Source: JAVBQL01 sp031549085 (lineage in GTDB: Bacteria; Spirochaetota; GWE2-31-10; MWDO01). Taken from it: a stretch of DNA of 64,000 nt. Positions within the stretch are counted from its first letter, which is position 1; every line of letters starts with the position of its first letter. The translations under genes were made by a program, and so were the position numbers. Below the pieces are notes generated by a model. That model made no database searches. It saw only the letters and a program-made list of their open reading frames with translations, and was not told the DNA's origin. Shown piece after piece: positions 53,785-61,685 of the stretch. Where the stretch lies: NCBI GenBank assembly GCA_031549085.1, contig JAVBQL010000002.1, positions 55,339 through 119,338 of the forward strand. The letters are read 5' to 3'.

Positions 53785-54477
53785 ATGAGTAGTTCAAAAA
53801 ACCTTATTTCTACAGAGATTTATGGAGATGGAAATAGTGTTCTGCTATTTTCTCCGGCATACCCTTTTAAAAACTCAATATTTTCTAATCTTAAAAAAGA
53901 GGATCTTACTCTAATATTTACTACAATCAATTTTCATTTTTTGAATAATAAAAATAATTTCAACTTAGAAAATTTTGAGAATGATTTTTCAAATATAATT
54001 GATTCTATTGATGAGAATAAATCTGTAAATCTTGTAGGTTTTGGTTTCTTTTCACTTTTTTTTTTAAAGCTCTATACAGCTCATAAAGATAGAATAGATA
54101 AGATATTTTTTATTGAGCCAGATTTTTCTAACTATCTACTAGAGAACTATTTTGATGCTGGGATTAAGGATTTTAAGAATTTCAAATCTCTTGTTAGCTT
54201 TTTTATAAATAGAGATAAAATTAAGAATAATCACCTTAATAAAAAGAATCCGAGCATTTTTAAAAATTATCATAATGATATCAAAGATTATCTTCAAAAT
54301 AATAAGGTATTGCAAATCCTTATAGATAATAAAAATGATATAAATATTTTGTGGTACAATATGGATAAGGTCTCATGGCCACTGCCTCAGATTCTTCTTG
54401 AGGAGTATGATCTATCAATCTCTTCTGCAGATTGCAATGTTGTAAACTATCTTTTAAAGAACTCTTTTTTTAAGTGA
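53785..54477 (+). CDS. Alpha/beta-hydrolase-like protein, possibly non-catalytic
   Basis: A 230-residue protein. The start GNSVLLFSPAYPFKNSIF and the central NLVGFGFFSLFFLKLYTAHKDRIDKIFFIEP follow the plan of small alpha/beta hydrolases (strand, elbow, helix), but the expected nucleophile elbow GxSxG reads GFGFF, with no serine at the nucleophile place. It may therefore be inactive, or not a hydrolase at all. It lies 119 bases behind the ligase and ends the rightward cluster. Its codon use is strongly AT-biased. A hydrolase-type helper such as a chain-release enzyme would be expected in such a cluster, but this is inference. Confidence 0.6.
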   Translation: MSSSKNLISTEIYGDGNSVLLFSPAYPFKNSIFSNLKKEDLTLIFTTINFHFLNNKNNFNLENFENDFSNIIDSIDENKSVNLVGFGFFSLFFLKLYTAHKDRIDKIFFIEPDFSNYLLENYFDAGIKDFKNFKSLVSFFINRDKIKNNHLNKKNPSIFKNYHNDIKDYLQNNKVLQILIDNKNDINILWYNMDKVSWPLPQILLEEYDLSISSADCNVVNYLLKNSFFK

Positions 54478-54560
54478 CGTTTGCCCGTTTGATATTTTTG
54501 TACTAACTTGGAAACCAAAAATATGGTGATAATGATTGTTAAATATTGATAGGACATTTG
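54472..54560 (-). repeat. Dispersed repeat family B, fragment B7
   Basis: Read leftward, CAAATGTCCTATCAATATTTAACAATC, split here by a mismatch, then TTTTTGGTTTCC and ATATCAAACGGGCAAACG match the 5' half of family B. The innermost bases (TAAGTGACGTTTGCC on the plus strand) match the 3' half of B2, so this is a rearranged fragment. Confidence 0.6.
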
Positions 54561-54599
54561 CTTAAAGAAAATTTCACTATCATTTAGAGATAATAATTA

Positions 54600-56441
54600 T
54601 CATTTAAACATATAGACAAAAAATGAATCAAATATCTCCTTTGAAAGATTATTATTCTTCAAAGAAAAATTATCACTCTTTATAACACTATCCTCATAAA
54701 CCAGAGTAATGCTGAATAGATCATTAGGAAGTGGTTTTATTATAGCTTTTATAGGACTGCTGCTATCTATTCCAAATCCAGACTTTTTTAAGAGTGAAAC
54801 AATTTTTCCTCTATTAGCTGTATCGCTTGTAAACTCAACTGATACACCAAGCTTAAGTCCATAAAGTCCAATATATGGAGAATGAATCAAGAAAAGTTCT
54901 CTTATAGCCCTCTCCCTAATCTCTCCTTTTGACACCTTTATAAGTTCATATAGAGATTCTGCTTTAATCTCCCTCTCCCACTTTGGGTCAAGACTCTCTA
55001 TTGATTTAATAAGAGGAAAAATATCACCATCTTTTAATGAACCGCTAAAAAATCCATCTACAGAAGATCTCTTTAATCTCAAATCTAAAATAATTTTATC
55101 AAGAAGCAGTAGCCTTTTCATATTATGGTTCATCTGAATCGGAAGATTCTCTTTTAATATAAGCATCTTTTTTGCCTTTTTATTATCAACCCTCTTATAT
55201 GTATTGTAGAGCTGGTTGATTCCCTCAAGAATACTCCCGCCATCTATAAGCTCTTCAGCGATTTTTATACTCAAATTTGCATGGTGATTTAGATAATAAT
55301 TTGATAAAATTTTATAATAGAGAGATTTGAATGGAACTAACAATGATTCAAAAAAATTATTTTTTTCTCTAAATTTTATTTGATTTGCCTTATATTCATA
55401 GGCCTGCGAAATATATGAGAAAACCTCTGAAAAATAGGTATCCTTATTCATTCCAAAAAACTGCATCCACTCAAAATCGCTGTTTTTCTCAAGGGACTTT
55501 AATATCGTTATCGCATTATCAAGCTCTCCTGCAGTAATATAAATATATGATAAAAGATAGTGAGAAAACATCGTATCAGGCTTAAGGTTTATTGCCTCTC
55601 TAACCTCTATCAAAGCATCACTAAGATTTAGCGAAAAGATTCGCAAAATTGCAAGCTGTATGTGAGGTGTGCCTCTATTCTCTTGCCCAATTGAGGCATT
55701 TACACTATTTAAAGAGTCTTGATAGTTTAAAAAATTTTTCTCAAGCACTGATATATTATAGTAGACAACAGAACGAAAATAATTACTCTTATAATCTTGA
55801 TAGGAATATTTTATCGAATCATAATATGCCTTTTTTGAGTTTTCATAGTCCCATATATCGGAGTATAGTGTCCCCAAAGTCATAAAAAGCTCACTTGAGT
55901 TTGGAAAAAGCTCAAGCCCTTCCTTTGTTATCTCTATCCCCTTTTTGACATTATGCACCTTAAAATTGAGCCAACCCAAACTATCATAGATCTCTCTGTT
56001 TTTTGAAAACTTGTTGAAAGCCTCCTGATATGTCTTTAATGCCTCTTTGTCATTTCCAACCTTTGAATAGAGCGAGGCGATATTTCTATATAGCTCTTCA
56101 GATAGATATCCTTTTCTCTTTGCCTTAAGATATTCACCTAACGCATTGTCATAGAGCTTGTGGCTGGTATAAAGATTCCCTTTTTTCAAGTTTGGCAGCG
56201 GAGAGAGCGGGAAATTAAGTTCTGCCTCTTTTAACATCTCCAGTGCCTTATCAAAACGGTCTCTCTTTAGATACTCATTGGCAGAGGTTAGATATTCATT
56301 AAGCACTTTTGAGTTTTCAATGCCGCTATCTTGAAATTCTTCAATTGTATCTGCAATTATCTCCTCTGCACTTATATTGGTTATCATAATTGATGTGATT
56401 ATAAAAATATAGATGATAATTTTTATGGTTTTTGTTTTCAT
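54600..56441 (-). CDS. Exported TPR protein
   Basis: A 613-residue protein with a signal peptide (MKTKTIKIIIYIFIITSIMITNISAEE, cleavage near residue 25, no lipobox). Residues ~45-330 contain about eight TPR-like helix pairs (YLKRDRFDKALEMLKEAELNFP, GNDKEALKTYQEAFNKF, HVNKGIE-like blocks, LSDALIEVREAINLKPD). The C-terminal ~200 residues include a segment GIDSSSPIKAIIKPLPNDLFSITLVYED resembling an LpoA/CsgG-like beta domain in outline only. A periplasmic scaffold or chaperone role is likely. It converges on the polyene-type cluster and is transcribed away from the cupin gene. Confidence 0.75.
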   Translation of the reverse strand: MKTKTIKIIIYIFIITSIMITNISAEEIIADTIEEFQDSGIENSKVLNEYLTSANEYLKRDRFDKALEMLKEAELNFPLSPLPNLKKGNLYTSHKLYDNALGEYLKAKRKGYLSEELYRNIASLYSKVGNDKEALKTYQEAFNKFSKNREIYDSLGWLNFKVHNVKKGIEITKEGLELFPNSSELFMTLGTLYSDIWDYENSKKAYYDSIKYSYQDYKSNYFRSVVYYNISVLEKNFLNYQDSLNSVNASIGQENRGTPHIQLAILRIFSLNLSDALIEVREAINLKPDTMFSHYLLSYIYITAGELDNAITILKSLEKNSDFEWMQFFGMNKDTYFSEVFSYISQAYEYKANQIKFREKNNFFESLLVPFKSLYYKILSNYYLNHHANLSIKIAEELIDGGSILEGINQLYNTYKRVDNKKAKKMLILKENLPIQMNHNMKRLLLLDKIILDLRLKRSSVDGFFSGSLKDGDIFPLIKSIESLDPKWEREIKAESLYELIKVSKGEIRERAIRELFLIHSPYIGLYGLKLGVSVEFTSDTANRGKIVSLLKKSGFGIDSSSPIKAIIKPLPNDLFSITLVYEDSVIKSDNFSLKNNNLSKEIFDSFFVYMFK

Positions 56442-56535
56442 ATATCTATTCTGCTAGCTTTCATAATAGCAAAATATAGCTCTCTCTGTAAAGTTTTTTT
56501 AGATTCTACTGTTTAAGTAAATTAAAAATTGCAAA

Positions 56536-56745
56536 TGGTCAGTTATAATATTCATCTAACAAACATCCTATTAATATCTAACAATCATCAAACTGTTATT
56601 TTTGGTTTCCATGTCAGCACAATGATATTTAATGAATAGACGCTGCTTATTAAGTGTAACTTTCTGAAAAGTAAAGCACAGATAAGTTTTTCTATCTGTG
56701 TAGTTTAACAAGTTGAAACAAACAATAATACTTAAACTAACCATT
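56536..56745 (+). repeat. Dispersed repeat family B, copy B6 (hairpin deleted)
   Basis: From AATGGTCAGTT to AAACTAACCATTA, so both terminal inverted repeats are present. TTGGTTTCCATGTCAGCAC and GACGCTGCTTATTAAGTGT are conserved. The central locus-specific hairpin is missing; the left half joins directly to the right half. Confidence 0.75.
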
Positions 56746-56866
56746 ATATATTTGTACATACACTCCATCAATACAAATATAAAAAAATAGTTGATATTTT
56801 TAATAATAAGATCTATCCTACTATTTTCCAAAACAATAAAATTCTTAAACATTATTAGGGGGAATA

Positions 56867-57352
56867 GTGGGTAAGCATATCTTTGGTGGTGATGAATTTC
56901 ACAACTCAATCAATAAAATCTATTTTGGTAAATATGGCTTCGCAGTCAACAAAAAAAGCGAAGATATGGCTTTAGTAGAATATTCTCCAATTCATGAAAA
57001 CAACGAGTTTAATGGTGCAAAGAGAGGCTTTGGCACAACAACATCAAAATGGATCTTTTCTGAAGATAATGGAACAAAAGAGGGAATATCAAAAACCAAG
57101 TTTAATCTTTTAATTGATTTTTATATAGAGCCCAATGGAGCAATGGGGCTTCACTTTCATGATGAAAAAGAGGAGTTCTACTATATAATTGATGGCGAGA
57201 TCACAATTACAACAGTCAATAAAAATGGTGATGAGTATACAGAAAAGCTAACTGTTGGAGACGCTCACTTTGTTGGTTTGGGTCAGGGACACTATGGTGT
57301 TGCTGGCAGTAAAGGAGTTAGAATTATTACTGTCTGTGTTGATAAAAATTAG
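56867..57352 (+). CDS. Cupin-domain protein
   Basis: A 161-residue single-domain beta-barrel. The first cupin motif is LHFHDEKEEFYYIIDGEITI, providing two histidines and a glutamate; the second is HFVGLGQGHYGVAGSKG with its histidine. It should bind one divalent metal; catalysis or sensing cannot be told apart. The start is a GTG (56867) just after AGGGGGA. The nucleotidyltransferase-like gene follows at once, so the two may form a small operon. Confidence 0.82.
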   Translation: MGKHIFGGDEFHNSINKIYFGKYGFAVNKKSEDMALVEYSPIHENNEFNGAKRGFGTTTSKWIFSEDNGTKEGISKTKFNLLIDFYIEPNGAMGLHFHDEKEEFYYIIDGEITITTVNKNGDEYTEKLTVGDAHFVGLGQGHYGVAGSKGVRIITVCVDKN

Positions 57353-57375
57353 ATTACTATAGATTGGAAATGAGT

Positions 57376-58179
57376 ATGGAAAATATTGTGCTAGATAATT
57401 TTATAAGTAAATTTATAGATGAACTCTCAAAAATTGATGAGATACAAGCAATTGTGCTTGGCGGCTCAAGAGCAAAAGAGAAATATGATGATAAATCTGA
57501 CTACGATTTTTATATCTATTCTACAAATAGCATTGATTCAAAAACTCGCAATGAAATATTATCAAAATATTGTTCATATCTTGAACTTGGAAACTGCTAC
57601 TGGGAGCAAGAAGACAATGGCACATTTGAGTCTGGAGTTGACTTTGATATAATTTACAGAAATTTAAATGATTTCACAAATACCATTGCCGATGTTGTTG
57701 AAAATTGCATTAGCTATAATGGATTCTCCACATGCTTGTGGTATAATCTTCTAAACTCAAAAATTCTTTTCGATAGAGACAATCAATTTCAAGAACTAAA
57801 AAAGCGTTTTTCTGTTTCCTATCCAAAGAGACTAAAAGAGAATATTATAAAAAAGAATATGAACTTGCTTTCAGATTCAATAGTATCTTATGACAAACAG
57901 ATATTAAAATCCATATATAGAAAAGATATAGTAAATCTTAACAATAGAATCGCTGCATTTTTTGCAAGCTACTTTGATATTATATTTACATTGAATGAGC
58001 TTGCAAACCCTGGTGAGAAACGTATAGTAGAAATATGTTTAAATGAGTGCAAAATATTACCAAATAATTTTGAGAAGAATATCAACGCTCTAATAAATTT
58101 GCAGTGTATAGATAGTGATGCCACAAAGGCATCAGAAATAATTGGTGTTATTGTTGGTGAGTTAAAGAAAATAATTTAA
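57376..58179 (+). CDS. Nucleotidyltransferase-domain protein
   Basis: About 267 residues. The N-terminal domain has the polymerase-beta-like nucleotidyltransferase pattern: AIVLGGSRAKEKYDDKSDYDFYIY (GGSRA and DxD) and a third acidic residue in VDFDIIY. The C-terminal ~150 residues are helical, as in aminoglycoside- or HEPN-associated nucleotidyltransferases and DUF4037-type proteins. It may transfer a nucleotide to a small molecule or protein. Three close ATG/TTG codons compete; ATG 57376 is best spaced from GGAAA. The upstream cupin gene ends only 24 bases before. Confidence 0.75.
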   Translation: MENIVLDNFISKFIDELSKIDEIQAIVLGGSRAKEKYDDKSDYDFYIYSTNSIDSKTRNEILSKYCSYLELGNCYWEQEDNGTFESGVDFDIIYRNLNDFTNTIADVVENCISYNGFSTCLWYNLLNSKILFDRDNQFQELKKRFSVSYPKRLKENIIKKNMNLLSDSIVSYDKQILKSIYRKDIVNLNNRIAAFFASYFDIIFTLNELANPGEKRIVEICLNECKILPNNFEKNINALINLQCIDSDATKASEIIGVIVGELKKII

Positions 58180-58229
58180 AAATTATGTTATATAATTTCA
58201 TATAGATTAATATTGAGGATAATAAAAAA

Positions 58230-60029
58230 ATGGCAAAAGAGCAGCATAACTATGACGAATCAAAAATAAAGACATTAAGTTCACTGGAGCATATTCGTAC
58301 CAGAAGCGGTATGTATATTGGTCGGCTTGGAGATGGCTCTGATAGTGATGATGGAATATATGTTCTATTAAAAGAGGTTATTGACAACTCTATCGATGAG
58401 TACATTATGGGTTATGGGGATAAGATACTCATTGAGCAAAAGGATAATGTTGTAACTGTAAGGGACTATGGAAGAGGGATCCCTCTTGGCAAAGTCGTTG
58501 AGTGTGTCTCTATGATAAATACAGGGGCAAAGTATAATGATGATGTTTTTCAATTCTCTGTTGGGCTTAATGGTGTTGGAACTAAGGCGGTTAATGCCCT
58601 ATCAAGCAAGTTTACTGTTATTAGTTATCGAGACGGTGAGTTCAAATCTGCAAAGTTTGAGAGAGGTGTGCTTGTTGAGGAGAACAGCGGAAAAATCAAT
58701 AAGCCTAATGGCGTTCTAGTTCAGTTTATCCCCGATGAGACTATTTTTAATAAGTATCAATATTTAGATGAGCATATAGAGAAGAGGTTGCAAAATTATG
58801 CCTATTTAAATGCAAACCTAAAACTGTATTACAACAAAAAGCTCTTTGAGAGCCAAAATGGACTTCTTGATATGCTTGAGGCCGAGGTGAATGGTGATGG
58901 ACTATACCCAGTTATTCATATCAAAGAAGATAAGATTGAATACTCCCTAGTGCATACTAATAGCTATGGTGAAAACTACTACTCTTTTGTAAATGGACAA
59001 TATACATCTGATGGCGGAACACACCAGCAGGCTTTTAGAGAGGGAATATTAAAGGCTGTCAATGAGTATGGTGGCAGGTTCTATAGCGGTATGGATGTCA
59101 GAGAGGGGCTTGTTGGTGCTATAGCAGTTAAACTAAAAGATCCAATCTTTGAATCTCAAACAAAGAACAAACTTGGAAACATTGATATAAAACCTGAGAT
59201 CACCAACAAAATAAAGGAGACACTTCTTCTATATCTTCACAGAAATAAAGCTGTTGCTGATAAGATAATTGAGCGGGTTAAGTTTAATGAGAACTTACGA
59301 AATGAGCTTCAGAAGGTACAAAAAGAGGCAAGAGAGAGGGCAAAAAAGATAATTCTTCGTATTCCAAAGCTGAAAGACTGCCAATATCACTTTGACAGCA
59401 AAACAGAAAATGGAAATAAGTCTATGATCTTTATAACAGAGGGTCAATCTGCAAGCGGCAGTATTGTCTCATGCCGTGATCCATCTTTTCAAGCAATCTA
59501 CTCACTACGGGGGAAGCCACTCAATGTCTTTGGCTTGGGCAAAGATATTGTCTACAAAAATGAGGAGCTATACAATCTAATGAAGGCACTCAACATTGAA
59601 GATGGAATTGATGGGCTTCGTTACAATAAGGTAATTATAGCAACTGATGCTGATGTTGATGGTTTTCATATTAGAAATCTTATTATGACCTACTTTTTTG
59701 TCTTTTTCGAGTCACTTATAACCTCAGGGCATCTCTACATTTTAGAGACTCCACTTTTTAGGGTAAGAAATAAAAAAGAGACAATCTATTGTTACTCAGA
59801 AAAAGAGAGAGAGCATGCCTTAAAGAGGCTTGGAACTACTGCTGAAATCACTAGATTTAAGGGGCTTGGAGAGATTTCACCAAGTGAGTTCAAGAATTTC
59901 ATAGGAAAGGATATGAGAATAGTTAATATAACTGTTAATCACATGAGTGAATTAAAAAAGTCAGTAAGTTTTTTTATGGGGAAGAATACGCCTGATAGAA
60001 AAGAGTATATAGTAAAAAATCTTGTATAG
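58230..60029 (+). CDS. parE: DNA topoisomerase IV subunit B (ParE-like type IIA topoisomerase)
   Basis: A 599-residue ATPase subunit. GHKL motifs: KEVIDNSIDEYIMG (Asn for Mg-ATP), VRDYGRGIPLG and GLNGVGTKAVNALS. The transducer lysine lies in the SQTKNKLGN block, and the TOPRIM domain has FITEGQSASGSI and IATDADVDGFHIRN. The short length, absence of a GyrB-type insertion and SGSI instead of GGSA in the TOPRIM loop favour ParE over GyrB, but this is not conclusive and no parC or gyrA adjoins. It decatenates DNA with its partner. TGAGGAT lies upstream of the ATG. Confidence 0.88.
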   Translation: MAKEQHNYDESKIKTLSSLEHIRTRSGMYIGRLGDGSDSDDGIYVLLKEVIDNSIDEYIMGYGDKILIEQKDNVVTVRDYGRGIPLGKVVECVSMINTGAKYNDDVFQFSVGLNGVGTKAVNALSSKFTVISYRDGEFKSAKFERGVLVEENSGKINKPNGVLVQFIPDETIFNKYQYLDEHIEKRLQNYAYLNANLKLYYNKKLFESQNGLLDMLEAEVNGDGLYPVIHIKEDKIEYSLVHTNSYGENYYSFVNGQYTSDGGTHQQAFREGILKAVNEYGGRFYSGMDVREGLVGAIAVKLKDPIFESQTKNKLGNIDIKPEITNKIKETLLLYLHRNKAVADKIIERVKFNENLRNELQKVQKEARERAKKIILRIPKLKDCQYHFDSKTENGNKSMIFITEGQSASGSIVSCRDPSFQAIYSLRGKPLNVFGLGKDIVYKNEELYNLMKALNIEDGIDGLRYNKVIIATDADVDGFHIRNLIMTYFFVFFESLITSGHLYILETPLFRVRNKKETIYCYSEKEREHALKRLGTTAEITRFKGLGEISPSEFKNFIGKDMRIVNITVNHMSELKKSVSFFMGKNTPDRKEYIVKNLV

Positions 60030-60049
60030 ACAATATTAGCATAGCTACT

Positions 60050-60378
60050 ACCTTAACTATTTGTAGCATCTAATTATATCAAAATTATTAACAATATTAA
60101 ACTAGTAATTAAATCTCTATCTCTAGTTTCCATGTCAGCATGAAAATATCAAATGAGCGAACGCTAATTAAAAAAAGAGAAAGAGCGAGAGAATTAAAAT
60201 ATATAGGCGGGGTGTCACCTTAAGCCTATATGTTTTAATTCTCTCTTTTTTCTTTTCTTTTAAGTGACGTTTGCCTATTAAGTGTGACTTTCTGAAAAGT
60301 AATAAACCAAAAAGATTTTAATATCTGTGAAGTTGAAGTGGTGGTAACAGATAACAGTATTGAAACTAACCATTTAAT
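60050..60378 (+). repeat. Dispersed repeat family B, copy B2
   Basis: Conserved left half (AGTTTCCATGTCAGCA, AATGAGCGAACGC) and right half (AAAAAGATTTTAATATCTGTG, GAAACTAACCATTTAAT) enclose a copy-specific 22-bp stem, 60187-60208 with 60224-60245, with one G-U pair. The left end is worn. It begins 20 bases past the parE stop. Confidence 0.8.
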
Positions 60379-60405
60379 ATTAGAGTAAACAGCGCAAAAA
60401 AATAA

Positions 60406-60440
60406 AAGGTGGGTTCTAATAAATTATTAAAACCCACCTA
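60406..60440 (-). terminator. Rho-independent terminator of the broken lipoprotein gene
   Basis: On the minus strand AGGTGGGTT and AACCCACCT pair across a 16-base AT-rich loop, followed by a T-rich tract TTTTATTTTTTTG. It lies about 40 bases past the pseudogene's last stop. Confidence 0.8.
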
Positions 60441-60482
60441 ATTATTAACTAAAACAAAAATTTAAACCATCTAAATAATTAT

Positions 60483-60809
60483 CTAGAAATCAGAAGTAAA
60501 CCCATTATTTACAGGCAGACCACCCGTAGTACATGTACCATTTCCATCACTAACTATATTATTTTATCCATTTCCGCTTCTATTCACTTTATAAAAATTA
60601 TATGCATATTCAAGACCAGTAATTACCTCTTCACCTGCACTATTTATATATCCCCAAACACTATTTTTTTTAATAGCTGCCAATACAGCTATGACTGGGG
60701 TTGGATCATCACCACCACCATTAGTGTTACTATCACATCCTGCAAAAGCAAAAATAAGTTATGCAACAGCTAATATAATAATAAAACTTCTCTTTGAATT
60801 TTTTGCCAT
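60483..60809 (-). pseudogene. WG-repeat lipoprotein gene broken by two in-frame TAA codons
   Basis: From an ATG at 60809 with AAAGGAG seven bases upstream, the frame reads MAKNSKRSFIIILAVA, stop, LIFAFAGCDS: a lipoprotein signal with lipobox AGC interrupted by TAA at codon 17. The mature part has a Gly/Asp linker and a WG repeat (VWGYINSAGEEVITGLEYAYNF), then a second TAA (after RSGNG) and ends at TAG 60483. Apart from the two stops the frame is intact to a normal terminator, so the damage is recent. TAA ends other genes here (hydG, purM), so recoding is unlikely. Confidence 0.75.
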
Positions 60810-60990
60810 TAAAAACTCCTTTAAATAATTAATAAAATGATAACTATTTAACGATAGTAAAATAATTATCATTTCAAGTTTGTATCCTCTTCTACAATAA
60901 AAATGTATACCATTGAAAAATAAGGTGGATTTTTTTCTATTTTTTGTTATAATTCAATAGAATATCTCTTTTTTAAAATCAGGGAGTGCT

Positions 60991-61404
60991 ATGCAGATTG
61001 CGGCGATACATATTGGAGAAAATAATCATATAAAAAATTTTGCAAAAGAGTTTGCAAAAAAAATATCCAATAATAGCAACTTTGTTACTGTTGTTGATGG
61101 ACTTCTTGAGAGACCAATGATGGGCGGTTTTAAATATGTGGCCTTTTTTATAGACTCTGGCAAGCTCTTTTCAAAAAATTACTCCAAAGAGCTAACAACT
61201 TTTCTTAAAGAGGTTAATATCCACAATGCAAGCCATGCAAGTCTATTTATCAATGATAGAATGTTTGTTGATAAGAGCTTTTTAAGCTATATGAGGATAT
61301 TAGAGGAGGGGGGATTTATTCTCCACTTTACAGAGATTCTGAAAGATCTTAAAGAGCTTGACTATATATTGGAAGATTTTAAGCTTCCAGATAAATTTGA
61401 TTAG
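60991..61404 (+). CDS. Conserved-looking protein of unknown function
   Basis: A 137-residue soluble protein, MQIAAIHIGENNHIKNFAKEFA onward, with alternating strand and helix pattern (VAFFIDSGKLF, ASLFINDRMF, GGFILHFTEIL) that looks like a small Rossmann- or flavodoxin-type fold lacking a recognisable cofactor loop. I do not recognise a family. GGGAG lies ahead of the ATG. It stands between the broken lipoprotein gene (divergent) and repeat A4; mnmE follows on the same strand after 282 bases. Confidence 0.65.
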   Translation: MQIAAIHIGENNHIKNFAKEFAKKISNNSNFVTVVDGLLERPMMGGFKYVAFFIDSGKLFSKNYSKELTTFLKEVNIHNASHASLFINDRMFVDKSFLSYMRILEEGGFILHFTEILKDLKELDYILEDFKLPDKFD

Positions 61405-61414
61405 TGTGGGATAT

Positions 61415-61620
61415 TTTTTACACCTATCCCCCGCCCCCTTTTCTTTTTAGGAAAGGTGAGTTTAGAAAAAGAGATAAAAAAAGAAAAAACAAAGTTTATT
61501 ATTTTGTTATAAACTGTTAGATTTTAGTTATACAGCATGTAAGTCGATTTTTTTGACGGCTTTCCTTTGGGAAATCCGAGAAAAAATCTTTGTTACACAC
61601 TATACAACTAAAATCTAACG
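61415..61620 (+). repeat. Dispersed repeat family A, copy A4
   Basis: Starts TTTTTTACACCTATCCCCCG just after the preceding stop, a worn form of the family start. The long stem 61516-61542 with 61593-61619 pairs at 23 of 27 positions (outer 14 perfect). The loop 61543-61592 begins GTCGATTTTT and ends AAAAAATCTTTG. It occupies most of the gap before mnmE. Confidence 0.8.
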
Positions 61621-61685
61621 ACTTTTTTAACTTTTCTTTTTAAAGGTTAATTAAATTTACATTGTTGTTTAAATAAAGAGTAGTT

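Noticed and set aside
56571..56909. A 112-codon leftward frame in the gap before the cupin gene
   Set aside because: It lies across repeat copy B6, has no family resemblance and no good ribosome site; chance ORF.
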